From positions 4,259,718 to 4,323,717 of the forward strand of contig NC_085053.1 in assembly GCF_963662255.1 (NCBI RefSeq): DNA of 64,000 nucleotides, read 5' to 3'. Shown in pieces: positions 25,001 through 34,480 of this stretch. Position 1 is the stretch's first letter, and every line of letters begins with the position of its first letter. The notes under the pieces were generated by a model. It did not search any database, was not told the DNA's origin, and worked only from the letters and a program-made list of their open reading frames with translations. The DNA comes from Cinclus cinclus. Lineage: Eukaryota > Chordata > Aves > Passeriformes > Cinclidae. The position numbers were made by a program, and so were the translations under genes.

Positions 25001-26742
25001 TTTGAGGAGTGTGCTGGAAGAGGAGCAGCAGGAGGGGAGGGATGGGAACAGCAGCGGCTCACTGCTGGGCATCCCCCCAAAACTGCACAGGGAAGAGATC
25101 TTGGGGCTTTTAGGCCAGTCCAGAAGGTCTCATTGACTGGAGAGTGGTTTTCCTAATATTGAAGTGATGGAAACCCCTGGGGTATCCCTGAGGCTCAATT
25201 CCCACTGGCATCAGCAAGGCAGGCTTGTGTAACATGAGGGTGCCTGTGCTGTGTGGTTGATTATGGCCCAGAGTACCAAAATGAGCATGAGCAAAACAGA
25301 GAGGAAAGGGATTTGAAATGATCTCCGAAATAATTTGTCTAAATTAAAGTCTCTAGTTCTTCCCAGCATGGCCCCCAGGGTCCCCTTCAGACCATCTATT
25401 CCTCATGCAAACCACATGCTCTTCCCTCCAGAGACTGTCCCCTGGAAAACTTGTGTTGGCTACAAAAGAAACAAGTTTCCCATTTTGGGGTATACTTTGC
25501 TCTGAAGTGCATTTAAGAGCAAGGTATTTTGTCTATCCCATCAACATCATTAAGGTTTCATTAAACACCCTCAAACAGGGGTGACAGCTTTGGGCTTGAC
25601 CCTGCTTTTTGCTTGCACCTTCACTTCAGAGGAGCACATGGGTTTTACAGCCAGGCACCCTGCTCTGAGGGACTTGGGTGAAAAACTGCTCCTTTGTGCA
25701 TGGTTGCACTCAAACACATGAGTTTTGGGGACATTTCCCTTGACTTTGGCTTGCAGGCTCATTGCTGTGGCTGGAAGGTGAAGGAGGACAGTGACTCCTC
25801 CAGTGGGAGAAAGCCAGGAGGGCCTGATCAGCTATTTCAGTCTTGCTTACATATGGCTTCTTGGACTTTTTTCCATCAGTGTGGTCGAAGGAATGTGATT
25901 TTTGTCATGCTGGAACATGTGCAAGCTTTTGCATGATAGTCTGCAAAGTTGCCTCCCACCTCACTGGAGGCACTCGGGGTGTAGGTCAGCCAGGTTTAGA
26001 TATCTCCAGTGTCCGTGACCATCAAAAAAAATCACTACTGGCTTCCTTAAAGTGGTGGGTTTCACTCTGTGTAGAATGTCTGTGAAGGCACAGGACTCCC
26101 TACACATCTAAGAAGGTGCTTATCTATAGAGCTGAACAGCTCATCACTATTAATGGCCTTTATATTTCTCATTGAGCTTCCATTTTATGGAGGTAGAAGG
26201 TAAATTGGGCAATTTACCCGAAGCACTGTGGGGAAATTGAGACATGAAATCATATCTAAAGTGTCATGGACCATTTAGGTCCACCTTGCTCCTGTGACTG
26301 AAAAAGGTCTATTTTAACATACCAGGACAGGAGTCTCTAACCTGAGGGAGTAAGTAGCTTACCAGGAAACCTGTCAAAGTTTTGTGCAGAATCAGGTGGA
26401 ATTGCTCTTCTCAACTTTGGTTCACCAGCTCAGCTGGGAAAAAATATTTTCTACTGTCAACAGTGCTACTCATTGTTGACCAGAAATTTTTGGAAGCCCA
26501 TTACTTTCACGATTCAGGTAGGTTATGATTCAGGTAGGTTAAAAAGAGTTAGAGTGCTCCAAATATGCTGTGTCTGCTGCTTCCTCCTCCACAGATAGCT
26601 CTGTTCCTCTGTCCTGTCATGTACAGCTGGTACCCCAACCTCCCAGCTGAGTAACAACTTTCCCCCACAAATGTTAATTAACCTTTGGGGGGGGGGTGTG
26701 AGAACCCAGAGCTGTGGGTACTATCCACACCTGTTCTGTGGT
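19019..26742. other. Intergenic, no gene recognised
   Basis: About 7.7 kb of mostly unique sequence. Landmarks are a purine-rich GGA/GAA tract at about 21866-21900, a short tandem duplication of GATTCAGGTAGGTTA at 26513-26542, and a run of 10 G at 26687-26696. Many overlapping open frames of 60-175 codons occur because the DNA is GC-richer and low in stops. None shows known domains or paired splice sites. Confidence 0.5.
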
Positions 26743-27145
26743 ATTACAGAATTCCAGAATGGTTTGGGTTGGAAGGAACTTTAAAGACCATCTCATTCCA
26801 CCCCCAGAAGACCAGGCTGCTCCAAGCACCATCCAGCCTGGCCTTGAACACTTTCCAGGGATGGGGCAGCCACAGCTATACTGTGAGGGTGGTGAGGTCC
26901 TGGCACAGGCTGCTAAGAGAGGTTGTATTATTTATAATATTCCATCTAATATTGCCCCTGGCAGCAGGAAGCCATTCCCCCATCTCCTGTCACTCCATAC
27001 CCTTGTACAAAATCCTCTCTCTTAGAGCCCCTTCAGTCACTGGAAGGGGCTCTAAGGTCTCACTGGAGCCTTCTCTTCTCCAGGCTCTGTCAGCCTTCCC
27101 TCACAGCAGAAGAATTCCAGCCCTCCGACCATTTCTGTGCCCATG
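26743..27145 (-). mobile_element. CR1 LINE fragment next to CpG island
   Basis: It begins with a mutated terminal repeat (ACAGAATTCCAGAAT), then GGTTTGGGTTGGAAGG, ACTTTAAAGACCATCTC, CCAGCCTGGCCTTGAACAC, GGGATGGGGCAGCCACAG and, near the end, CTTCTCCAGGCTCTGTCAG: the standard bird CR1 3' order, minus strand. It ends about 100 bases before the CpG island starts. Frames read through it on the + strand are not genes. Confidence 0.88.
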
Positions 27146-27463
27146 CCGACTTGCATCCAGCCCCCGGGAAGGCTGAGGTCAAACCCGCTTGGCTCTCACT
27201 TTCTTCTTGCGTCTCATTTTACCCCGTTTCCTCCCTCTCCTTTCTGCCTCCCCTTCTTTTCCAGCGGCATCATTCCTCCGGGAGCCGTCTCCAGGCGGCG
27301 GGCGGTGGGTGCGCGGGGGGAGCCGCGGGGCAGCCGAGGGCGGTGGGAGGCGATGCGGCGGTGCCGCCTGGGTTTGCGGGTGGGATTTTCCTCCCGCTCT
27401 GCCCACTAGGCGGCTGCGTGCGGCACAGCCCGGAGCGGGAAGCGGAGGACAGGGATATAGAAA

Positions 27464-27490
27464 AGGGAGGTGGGGGGGGGAGGGGGGGGG
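27464..27490 (+). repeat. G-run cluster (quadruplex-capable)
   Basis: GGGAGGT followed by two runs of nine or more G separated by single bases. This pattern can fold into a G-quadruplex and lies upstream of the candidate first exon. Other G or C runs occur at 26687-26696, 42439-42449 and, as C on the + strand, at 56463-56491. Confidence 0.6.
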
Positions 27491-27529
27491 AACGAAGCTG
27501 CTGAAATTTAAGGAGGGGACGGAGCGGCA

Positions 27530-27688
27530 GTGAGGCAGTCCCGGGGTCGCTCCTCTCGGCCGCAGCAGCCAGAGGGGCTGCCGGTGCCAGGCAGGGCGCC
27601 AGGCCGAGCCCGGGCATCCGCGGACGGGGTCGCTTCCCGGCGGCAGCAGGAGGAGCCGGCCCGGCTCGGCCCGGCCCGGCCCGGCCCG
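27530..27688 (+). other. Possible non-coding first exon ending at a consensus donor
   Basis: The GC-rich run ends CCCG|GTGAGT, with GT at 27689-27690, a strong 5' splice site placed in the middle of the CpG island, where first exons usually end. The start of transcription cannot be seen, so the left limit is arbitrary. I could not find a convincing partner acceptor exon with coding sequence in the next 36 kb, which would agree with a long first intron. Confidence 0.35.
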
Positions 27689-28100
27689 GTGAGTGTCCCC
27701 AGCACCGCGGACAGCTCCGCGCTCCGCGTTCCGGCTTCGCGTTCCGCGCTCCGAGCTGCGCGCTCCGCGCTCCGGCTTTCACGGCACCGCGTTCCGCAAT
27801 CTGGGCTGCGCGCTGAGCTCCGTGTTACGGCTCTGAGCTCCGGGCATCCGCGGCTCCGCGCCGCTCTGCCCCGCGCTCGGCGGGCACAGCTCTCCTCTCT
27901 CCGCTCTCTTCTCTCCTCTCTCCGCTCTCCTCTTCTCCGCGCACCCCAGCCGCACCCCGGCTGCCTGGGCTCTTTGCTCTGTATGTGTTCCCTCCTCTCC
28001 AGCCCTTGGCCGGGCAGGAGACGCGGAGTTGAGCGCTGTGGGCAGCGGCGGTAGGCAGGGATCCGCGGCTACTCCCCGGCCCGGCCGCGGGCGGCTGTGC

Positions 28101-31100
28101 GTGGGAAGAGGGGGTATGTTATTTTGGGAGGTTATTTTTGGTGGGTGGTAAACTCTGCCTGCACTTTCTGCAAGTTCTTTTTGTGGCTGGAATGAGATTG
28201 AAGAAATTTGGCTCTTAGCACCTGCGTCATACGGAGACAGTTCTTGGAGGGAGGAGGCTCCTTGCTGCATCCTTGCAGGCAGCGCTGGGGGGCTCATTCA
28301 CACCCTCTCCCCGTCAAACCCAGGTTCCATCTCTCCTTCTCAGCCCGCTCCCTCCTTTCCGCCCACGACTTCCACTCCCCCGCAGGGCCGCGGGGACAGC
28401 AGCATCCCCAACTCCGGGGAGCTGGGAACAAGCCTGAGCAGCCTCTCCTTCCCTCCCTCCCTCCCTCCCTCCCTCCTTCCCTCCCGCACCGGCTGCCGCC
28501 TGCTCGTGGATGCTGTCGGCGAACGCGAAACCCACCCAGGCTCTGCTGAGCCTTAGCCCTGGCTTTCTGCTTCAATTCACCAAAGTTTGAACACGGTTTT
28601 TGCCTCCTTTCCCGCCTGCTCAAGAAGCAACTGTGCCTTTCTGTAGGAGAGCTGACCCTTGGAAGGGGCCATCGCAGAGCTTTGGGCTGAAAGACGCTCC
28701 CTGAGTCTGTGCAGAGCTGCGACTTTTAAAGCCAGGGAGCGGAGCGCTTGCTCGGCGAGGTCACCGCTGACGGAGGGGTGGCAGAGCATCTGAAGGAAGG
28801 GACGCCGAGGGTGTGTCTGAGGAACGCATTTATTAGGCGTGCTTCATTAGCAGTTACCTGCGATGGCTTCTGACAGAATCCATCTATCCGGAGAGGAGGA
28901 GAAGGCTAAGCCCAGTGCTGGGGATACTTTCTGGAGCGGCAAGGGGTTGGCTGAGGTGCTGTGGAACCCGGGGAAGGAAGCATCCCTGTATTCTGCCGTC
29001 CTGGCTGGAGATGGGGATCACCTCGCTGCTTTAAGCCCTTGCCTGTGTATCTGCTGGGCAGCTGAGACCGGACATCTCCTGCGGTGGCATTGGGGTCTCG
29101 AGAGAGGGTCAGATTTGGGGATTGGTTTCTGCCGGTTGCATCCTCATCCCTGCGGCTGCACCCTGCACCGCATCCCCGTGGGACGTGCGTCTGTGTGTCT
29201 GCAGGCAGGGAAACTGAGGAGTGGGCAATGGGCAAGAGGAGAAGGCTTGGCAGGCAGGCAGAGGGTCAAAGGGACTTTTTCTGCACCTTTGGTGGAGCGT
29301 GAGCCTGGCTGTTTCTTTGAGTCTCAGGTGCTCACGGCAATGAGGTACAAATGCCCGGTTTGTTTAGGGAGGCTCGGTGGGAGAGAGGGGCCACGGAGCA
29401 CCGCCAGTCCCGCCCGCTGCCCGGGAGGAGCGGGTCCTTCCCCCCGGCACCTGAGCAGCAAGAGGTGGTGCCTGCTCGGAATCTGGGGCTTTTTACAGCA
29501 GCCACAGGGCTGAGCTGGCCCCTGAGGTCGTATGGATTCATATGTAGAACCACATTGCCAGGACTGGGAAAAAAACGCGCTGGCTGCTGGAGCTCATTGT
29601 GCTGGTGCTGGGAAGGGATTTGGCTGTAAGGCCTGGCAAACCAAAGATGAAGAGACAGTTTGTTCCTGAGCTGAGGTTGAGGTTCCCTCTGAGCTCAGGC
29701 AGTGAGGTGGCTCCGCAGGCAGGGAAAGGCTGGGCTTCCATGTTTGTGAGGCTGCTCGTGGGGCAGAGAGCCACTCTCCTGGACAGCTCCCTACCCTGCC
29801 CTGCACCCCAAACCTGGTCACAGGGACTCGTCAAGTGGATTTGAGCATCAGCAAGGTGAATCTGCAGGGACAGTTTGTCACCATGGGCAGCATCCATGGG
29901 GGAACATATGGATCTCTTGTGTTCTCCTGATGGTGGTACTCCAAGCTCCCCAGTCCCTCTAAAACAGCTCAAGAACTGTATTGAGTAGAAACCAATCCTA
30001 TGGGAGCCTTTCCCTGACACAGCTGCAGCTCCGACTGCTTCACCCACAGCTCCTGGGGGGTAACAGGCACCCAAACCCGCTGGGCTGGGGGCTGCAGCTC
30101 CTGCCCTGGCACAGGGGGTCTGTGGGGTTCCCAGCCCTCTCCTTGCTACTGTTCCTCTTGTCAGAGCCCATAGCAAATGCAATAAAACCCAAGAAAAACA
30201 CTAATTAACAAGTACAAGCATGTAGGGTGTAAAGTAGTTGTTTAACCTTATTATATAAACAAACATAAAGGAGATATAAATTAGGCAGGGGAAGAAGTCA
30301 ATTCATTGATGGAACTGCCCAGGCAGAAGATACAAAAGCAGCATGATGCAGCCAGTGCCTGTAATCCTCTCTCCTTTTAATTGTGCCTGTAATGAGAAAC
30401 AAAACATCAATGGTGTTAGATGCTGCTTCCATCTGTAAGGTGGTCCCAGCTAGGAGAGCAGCATCCTAGAGCCAGGGTAAAAATCCCAGTGAGGGTAAAA
30501 TCTGGGACTGCTTGGATGCTCCCAACTGCTGGCTACCAGTCTATAAGCCCAGTTTGCTAGCTGGAGTTACTGGGAAGACAGATCCTAAATTTAATGTCAG
30601 GAAGTGCTGAAAGCTCATGCTCTCTGCAGGACCTGTTTCACAGCATTATTAGTTTACACTTTTCCCTCACCCACACTGCTGTACAAGAAATAAAATAAGA
30701 AAATCAGAAGGGATGGGCATAGGAAATTAAAAAATAAAATGGAAAATACAGGGCAGGTTCAGCAGCTGCCATTTGTCTGTCTGTTGCTCGGGAAAGGATT
30801 TTCCTCTTATTACTCTCATGTCTCACAAGGCAGATCCAGTCTCACTTACTGATGTACCTGAAATGGGTTCTAGGATGCCCAGCACCATTTCCACTGACTT
30901 TTAGTTAAAGTTTTTTCCTGTCCACTGCCTCTACTCCCACAGCCCCAAGGGGATGTGCTTCAGCTGGGTTCCATGGGAATTGAAAAGGCATCTCCCCTCC
31001 ATGATGCTTGCTATTACCTAGCCAAAGGAATACCAGTGAGCAAGCCCCTTCTCCCTGGGAAATATTCAAAGGAACACCCTTCCCTGGCAAAATCTCAGCA

Positions 31101-32998
31101 CCAAACATCCCATCCAGAGGCTGAGAACCCCTCTCCTCCTCTACCTTCCAATTTCCCCCATCTTGTCTTCATCTCAGAGCCTGATTTAATTTTCCTTTTA
31201 TAATTAGCTATCACAATTTTTTCCCGGAAGCTCTTTGATGAGCCCCAGGTAATTGTTTGGTTCTGCCCAGACCCCCCTCCCTATTTTCCTTAATACTTCT
31301 AAGTGTCAAAGCCTGGTATTTCCATAATTTCCATTCACAAGGTGCAGGCACTAAAGCTGTCTCCTAGCTTCCACTAGCTGCCTTCAGTAAAACACAGTGT
31401 TTTTAACAAGCCATGATGGTGACCTTGTCCTACTGGCACATGAGCATCTGGGATGGCAAAGGCTGGGAAAAGATGAACAGGTGGAGGTATCACAGCTGTG
31501 GGGTGTCACATACCCCACCTCATCCTTCCCACGTGTGTGGGGTTTGATGCTATGTGGGCAGCTGCTGCCAGATTTACTGATGGGGTGACAATCCCAGGGA
31601 TGCTGAATTCTCCTGTCATGCTCTCTGAGGTGGTTAGGGTTTAGGAAGGGGTCTGGGTTCCCCCAAAATCTCCAGTAGAGGTGGAAAGGGCTGCTGAGGT
31701 CCCTGTTCCTAAGAGGTCTGGTGACTAGAGATCTTCATCTGAACATTTTCCTTCTAAGCTGTTTGGTTTTGTGGGCTGCTTGACCCAGAGCACGCTAGAA
31801 AACACCCCAGCTACCACCTCCCACCCCTCCCTGCCTCTCTTATCTCAGATTTTTTGCTAAATAAACACTTTTGAGGAAGGATTTCTGCTCCCCATCTCTT
31901 TCCTCAAGGTGCATGGAGCTCCAGCAAGTCACCATTGGTAAGATGAGATTTGGAGACCATTGCCTGTGTGTGGTGGTGAGGACCATTGCTAGAGAAATTA
32001 TCCAGGAGTGTTAACTGGCACCTGGGATGTTCCTTTGGCCCAGCCAGAACTCTCTCTCTCTTGTTGGAAGAGATCACAAATCTCATACACTTTGGGGAAA
32101 TGGAATGCTTGTAGCTACTACAAGTGTAGGAAAGTTCTTTGGTAATGGCTGCTCTGAAAAAACAGTTTGGTAGTGGTGAGAGATTTACTCTCTCCTTCCC
32201 TTCCACTCATGAGAGGCATAACAGGTGGGAGAAATTGATTCAGCTCTCTGTCCTTCATCTCCAGGGCAACTCCCTCCTCTTCCCCTCACTCATCTGGGAA
32301 GAATGTCCCACTTGAGATCATGCAGGGCTGAAGGCTGGGGATGCAGCTGGAGGGATGTCTTGGCAGTGGAAGTGCTCACTGGGGTCCTGGCTCTCCTTCT
32401 GAAGTGCAAATATCCTCCCTGGTGGAAGGCAAAAGCCTTTCCCTGCCCACCTGGCATCATGGGATGTGTGGCAATGTCCCAAGGGAAAGCTGTTCTGTTT
32501 GCATTAGCTGGAGCACATGGCTGGCTGCTGTAATTGCTCTTTCTTGGCCTGGCTGCCCGGGATTTGAGCATTGATTGTAGAGTCAATACTGATGCATTTG
32601 GGCCATGCCAAGCTTCTGGCAGTGGAAGTGGGTCCCGGGGGATGGCTGCCCCCACCAACAGCCAGCATGGGAAAGACTGGGCTTTGGCTCTCCATCTCAT
32701 GGCTAGCAGGGGAGGTGACCCCAGAGCCCTGCCCACACCATGCTGGAGCCAGGGCTGTGGGGGAGCAGGATGGATGAGCTGCAGAGGGAATAAAGCATCT
32801 CCTGGGTCACACAACCCCCTGTGGTCCCCACCACTGGAGCTCTGTGCCCACTGTCGTGTTCCTGGAGCTCCAGTAAGGAAACGTTTCCTAGTGAAGCTCT
32901 TGAACCATTTCCCTGATGGCTTCATTGGTTTTGGCTGAATCCACATTAGTCAGCAGAAATCACCAAAAACATGGGTTCCTAAAGTGCATTGTTTATTT

Positions 32999-33003
<5 letters not shown>
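28101..33003. other. CpG-island shore and intergenic or intronic DNA
   Basis: From 28100 to about 29500 the GC content falls gradually. Beyond that the sequence is ordinary. I found no coding exon. The long frame at 28863-29513 on the + strand has no domain, no known similarity and a composition expected from GC-rich DNA. If the island is a promoter on the + strand, this is its first intron. Confidence 0.4.
28446..28486 (+). repeat. (TCCC)n microsatellite
   Basis: About ten CCCT units in an uninterrupted array on the 3' shore of the CpG island. On the minus strand it reads as GGGA repeats, which explains the Gly/Arg/Glu repeat frames seen there. Confidence 0.9.

Positions 33004-33053
<50 letters not shown>
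33004..33053. repeat. T homopolymer (50)
   Basis: Fifty consecutive T. Such long pure homopolymers are rare in birds. It may be the poly(A) tail of a minus-strand retrocopy whose body I cannot identify, a microsatellite expansion, or an assembly error. No target duplication is obvious. Confidence 0.9.
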
Positions 33054-33054
<1 letters not shown>

Positions 33055-33439
33055 GTTGATGAGCCCTCTAATCCCTATGGGGGTTTGTAGCCTCGCTTGG
33101 TTGGTCACCACAGTCAGGAATAGGTCCTGTTGATGGAGCACATCCATGTCCCTGCTAAATAACACGGGGGACAAGCAGGGAGCTTCACCCGAGGCGATTT
33201 TGGCTGCTCCCACTGCAGACGGCTCAGCGTCCCTGCAGAGAGAGTGTGGCTGGTAATTAAAATGCAGATTGATTTGATTCGATCTGGTTGTTGTCCCTTG
33301 GGGAAGCGAGGGACACGTTTGTCATGGGGGATCAGGGTCCTACCTGGTCCTGCCCGGCTCTGCCAGTCCCTGCCCGTGGCCACAGCCCCTCATGTAATGC
33401 GTGTGGCTTCTGCTTGTGGAGAGACTTAAAAGAAAATCC

Positions 33440-33600
33440 CTCTGCAAAGCATCAGCATTAAACTTGTCTTTAATTACGCAGTTAATTTATTATACAGCAC
33501 TAGTAACAATGTAAACCAGGCAAACGGCTGCGAGATAGCACGCCGAGAATTGCCTCATTTGGTAAATAATTTTTACTTAAGTAATTATTTCCTGCGAGGG
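33440..33600. promoter_or_regulatory. Candidate conserved non-coding element
   Basis: An island of homeodomain-type sites (TTTAATTACG, GTTAATTTATTATA, AAGTAATTATT) with a forkhead-like TGTAAAC and a Sox-like AACAATG, embedded in GC-richer DNA and retaining CpG sites. This composition is common in vertebrate developmental enhancers. I have no conservation data, so this is a guess from appearance. Confidence 0.3.
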
Positions 33601-34224
33601 GGAGGATGCTGGGAGCACCCTGGGGGCTTTCCTGTCCGCAGGAGGGATGAGCTGGTGGTGTAATTCCTCATTAATTACTCCGTGCTGTCTTTGCCTCCTC
33701 CCCACATGTGCCTGACGTGCACCCCGGGTCAACCACGGGATGGCAAAGGATGCTCTCAGTGCTGCCCATGGAAGGCACTGGCAGCACTCCTGGGCAGAGG
33801 TTAGCTGGTTCTCTTTCGGGTTGTTCCGTTTTTTATTCTCTTCCTCTCCAATTTTAACCCATCTGCTTGTCATGTTACTAAGGCAGCACCCCCTTTCTCT
33901 AGCCTTGCTTAATGAGGACTAATTGCAGTGGAACAGTGATTAACGTGCAGGGTGGTGGCAGCGGGCGATGGCTGAGCTGGAGGTGGGCGGTGCTCCAGCA
34001 TCCCTGGTACCTGACGCTTGTGGCACTGCTGCCCGCATCCTGAAGTCCTCCAGCTGCCTCGCTCTCGGTAGGAACCATGGTTTAGATGGAGCTGCTTCAT
34101 TTACGTTTTCTCCCCTCGTCCTCCTCTCCAGCTCATCCTGCTTTGCTGTCCTCCCCTGGCTCCGTCCCCGTTCCCCTCACCCCTCTCCGGCTGCGCCCAC
34201 ACCGGCTCTTCCCCGCTCCGACCT

Positions 34225-34480
34225 TTTGTTTTCCCCGGGGCTTCATTTAAAAGCGCTATTGATGCCATTAGGCGTTAATATGAAGAGAGTCTCTCTCCGG
34301 CTGCCCTCTGCAGATGGGCATCTCGGCTCAATCCACGTCCTGTTCTCCACTGGGGAATAACAATGAACTCGGGCGCCACAGAGAGACAGAGAAAGAGCCA
34401 CTCTGTGCTCCGGGAGACAGCCCTGTCCCCGGGGCCAAAATAACTCCACTTGTTTTATTTATCAACTCCGGGGGGACGGG
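34225..34480. promoter_or_regulatory. Candidate conserved non-coding element
   Basis: A compact block containing TCATTTAAAAGCGCTATTG, GCGTTAATATG and TTTATTTATCAACTCCG, with retained CpG and no repeat identity. It looks constrained but has no coding frame that I recognise. Evidence is limited to sequence texture. Confidence 0.25.

Larger units (their letters stand above)
27250..28100 (+). promoter_or_regulatory. CpG island, candidate promoter and first exon
   Basis: A dense cluster of CpG and GC boxes, the only one in the window, with a G-run pair at 27471-27490, GGCCC tandem units at 27664-27688, a degenerate GCTCCGC/GTTCCGC repeat at about 27711-27860, and a pyrimidine tract at about 27890-27940. 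There is no TATA box. Such islands mark promoters of housekeeping or developmental genes. A consensus + strand donor lies inside at 27689. In mammals the next gene in this direction and orientation after COP1 is TNR (tenascin-R, with non-coding 5' exons), so this could be its 5' end; a lncRNA promoter is equally possible. The long frames in both directions here reflect GC-rich DNA without stops. Confidence 0.6.

Noticed and set aside
27530..28054. Long + strand frame of 174 codons across the CpG island, and a 170-codon minus frame
   Set aside because: Both strands are open because the DNA is GC-rich; the peptides are Arg/Ala/Pro/Ser-rich low-complexity, and the + frame runs through the consensus splice donor.
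28863..29513. 216-codon + strand frame
   Set aside because: No domain, no known similarity, no Kozak or splice context that I can support; it lies on the CpG-island shore where stops are rare.
32290..32946. 218-codon minus-strand frame
   Set aside because: It overlaps an open + strand frame and has no recognised motif.
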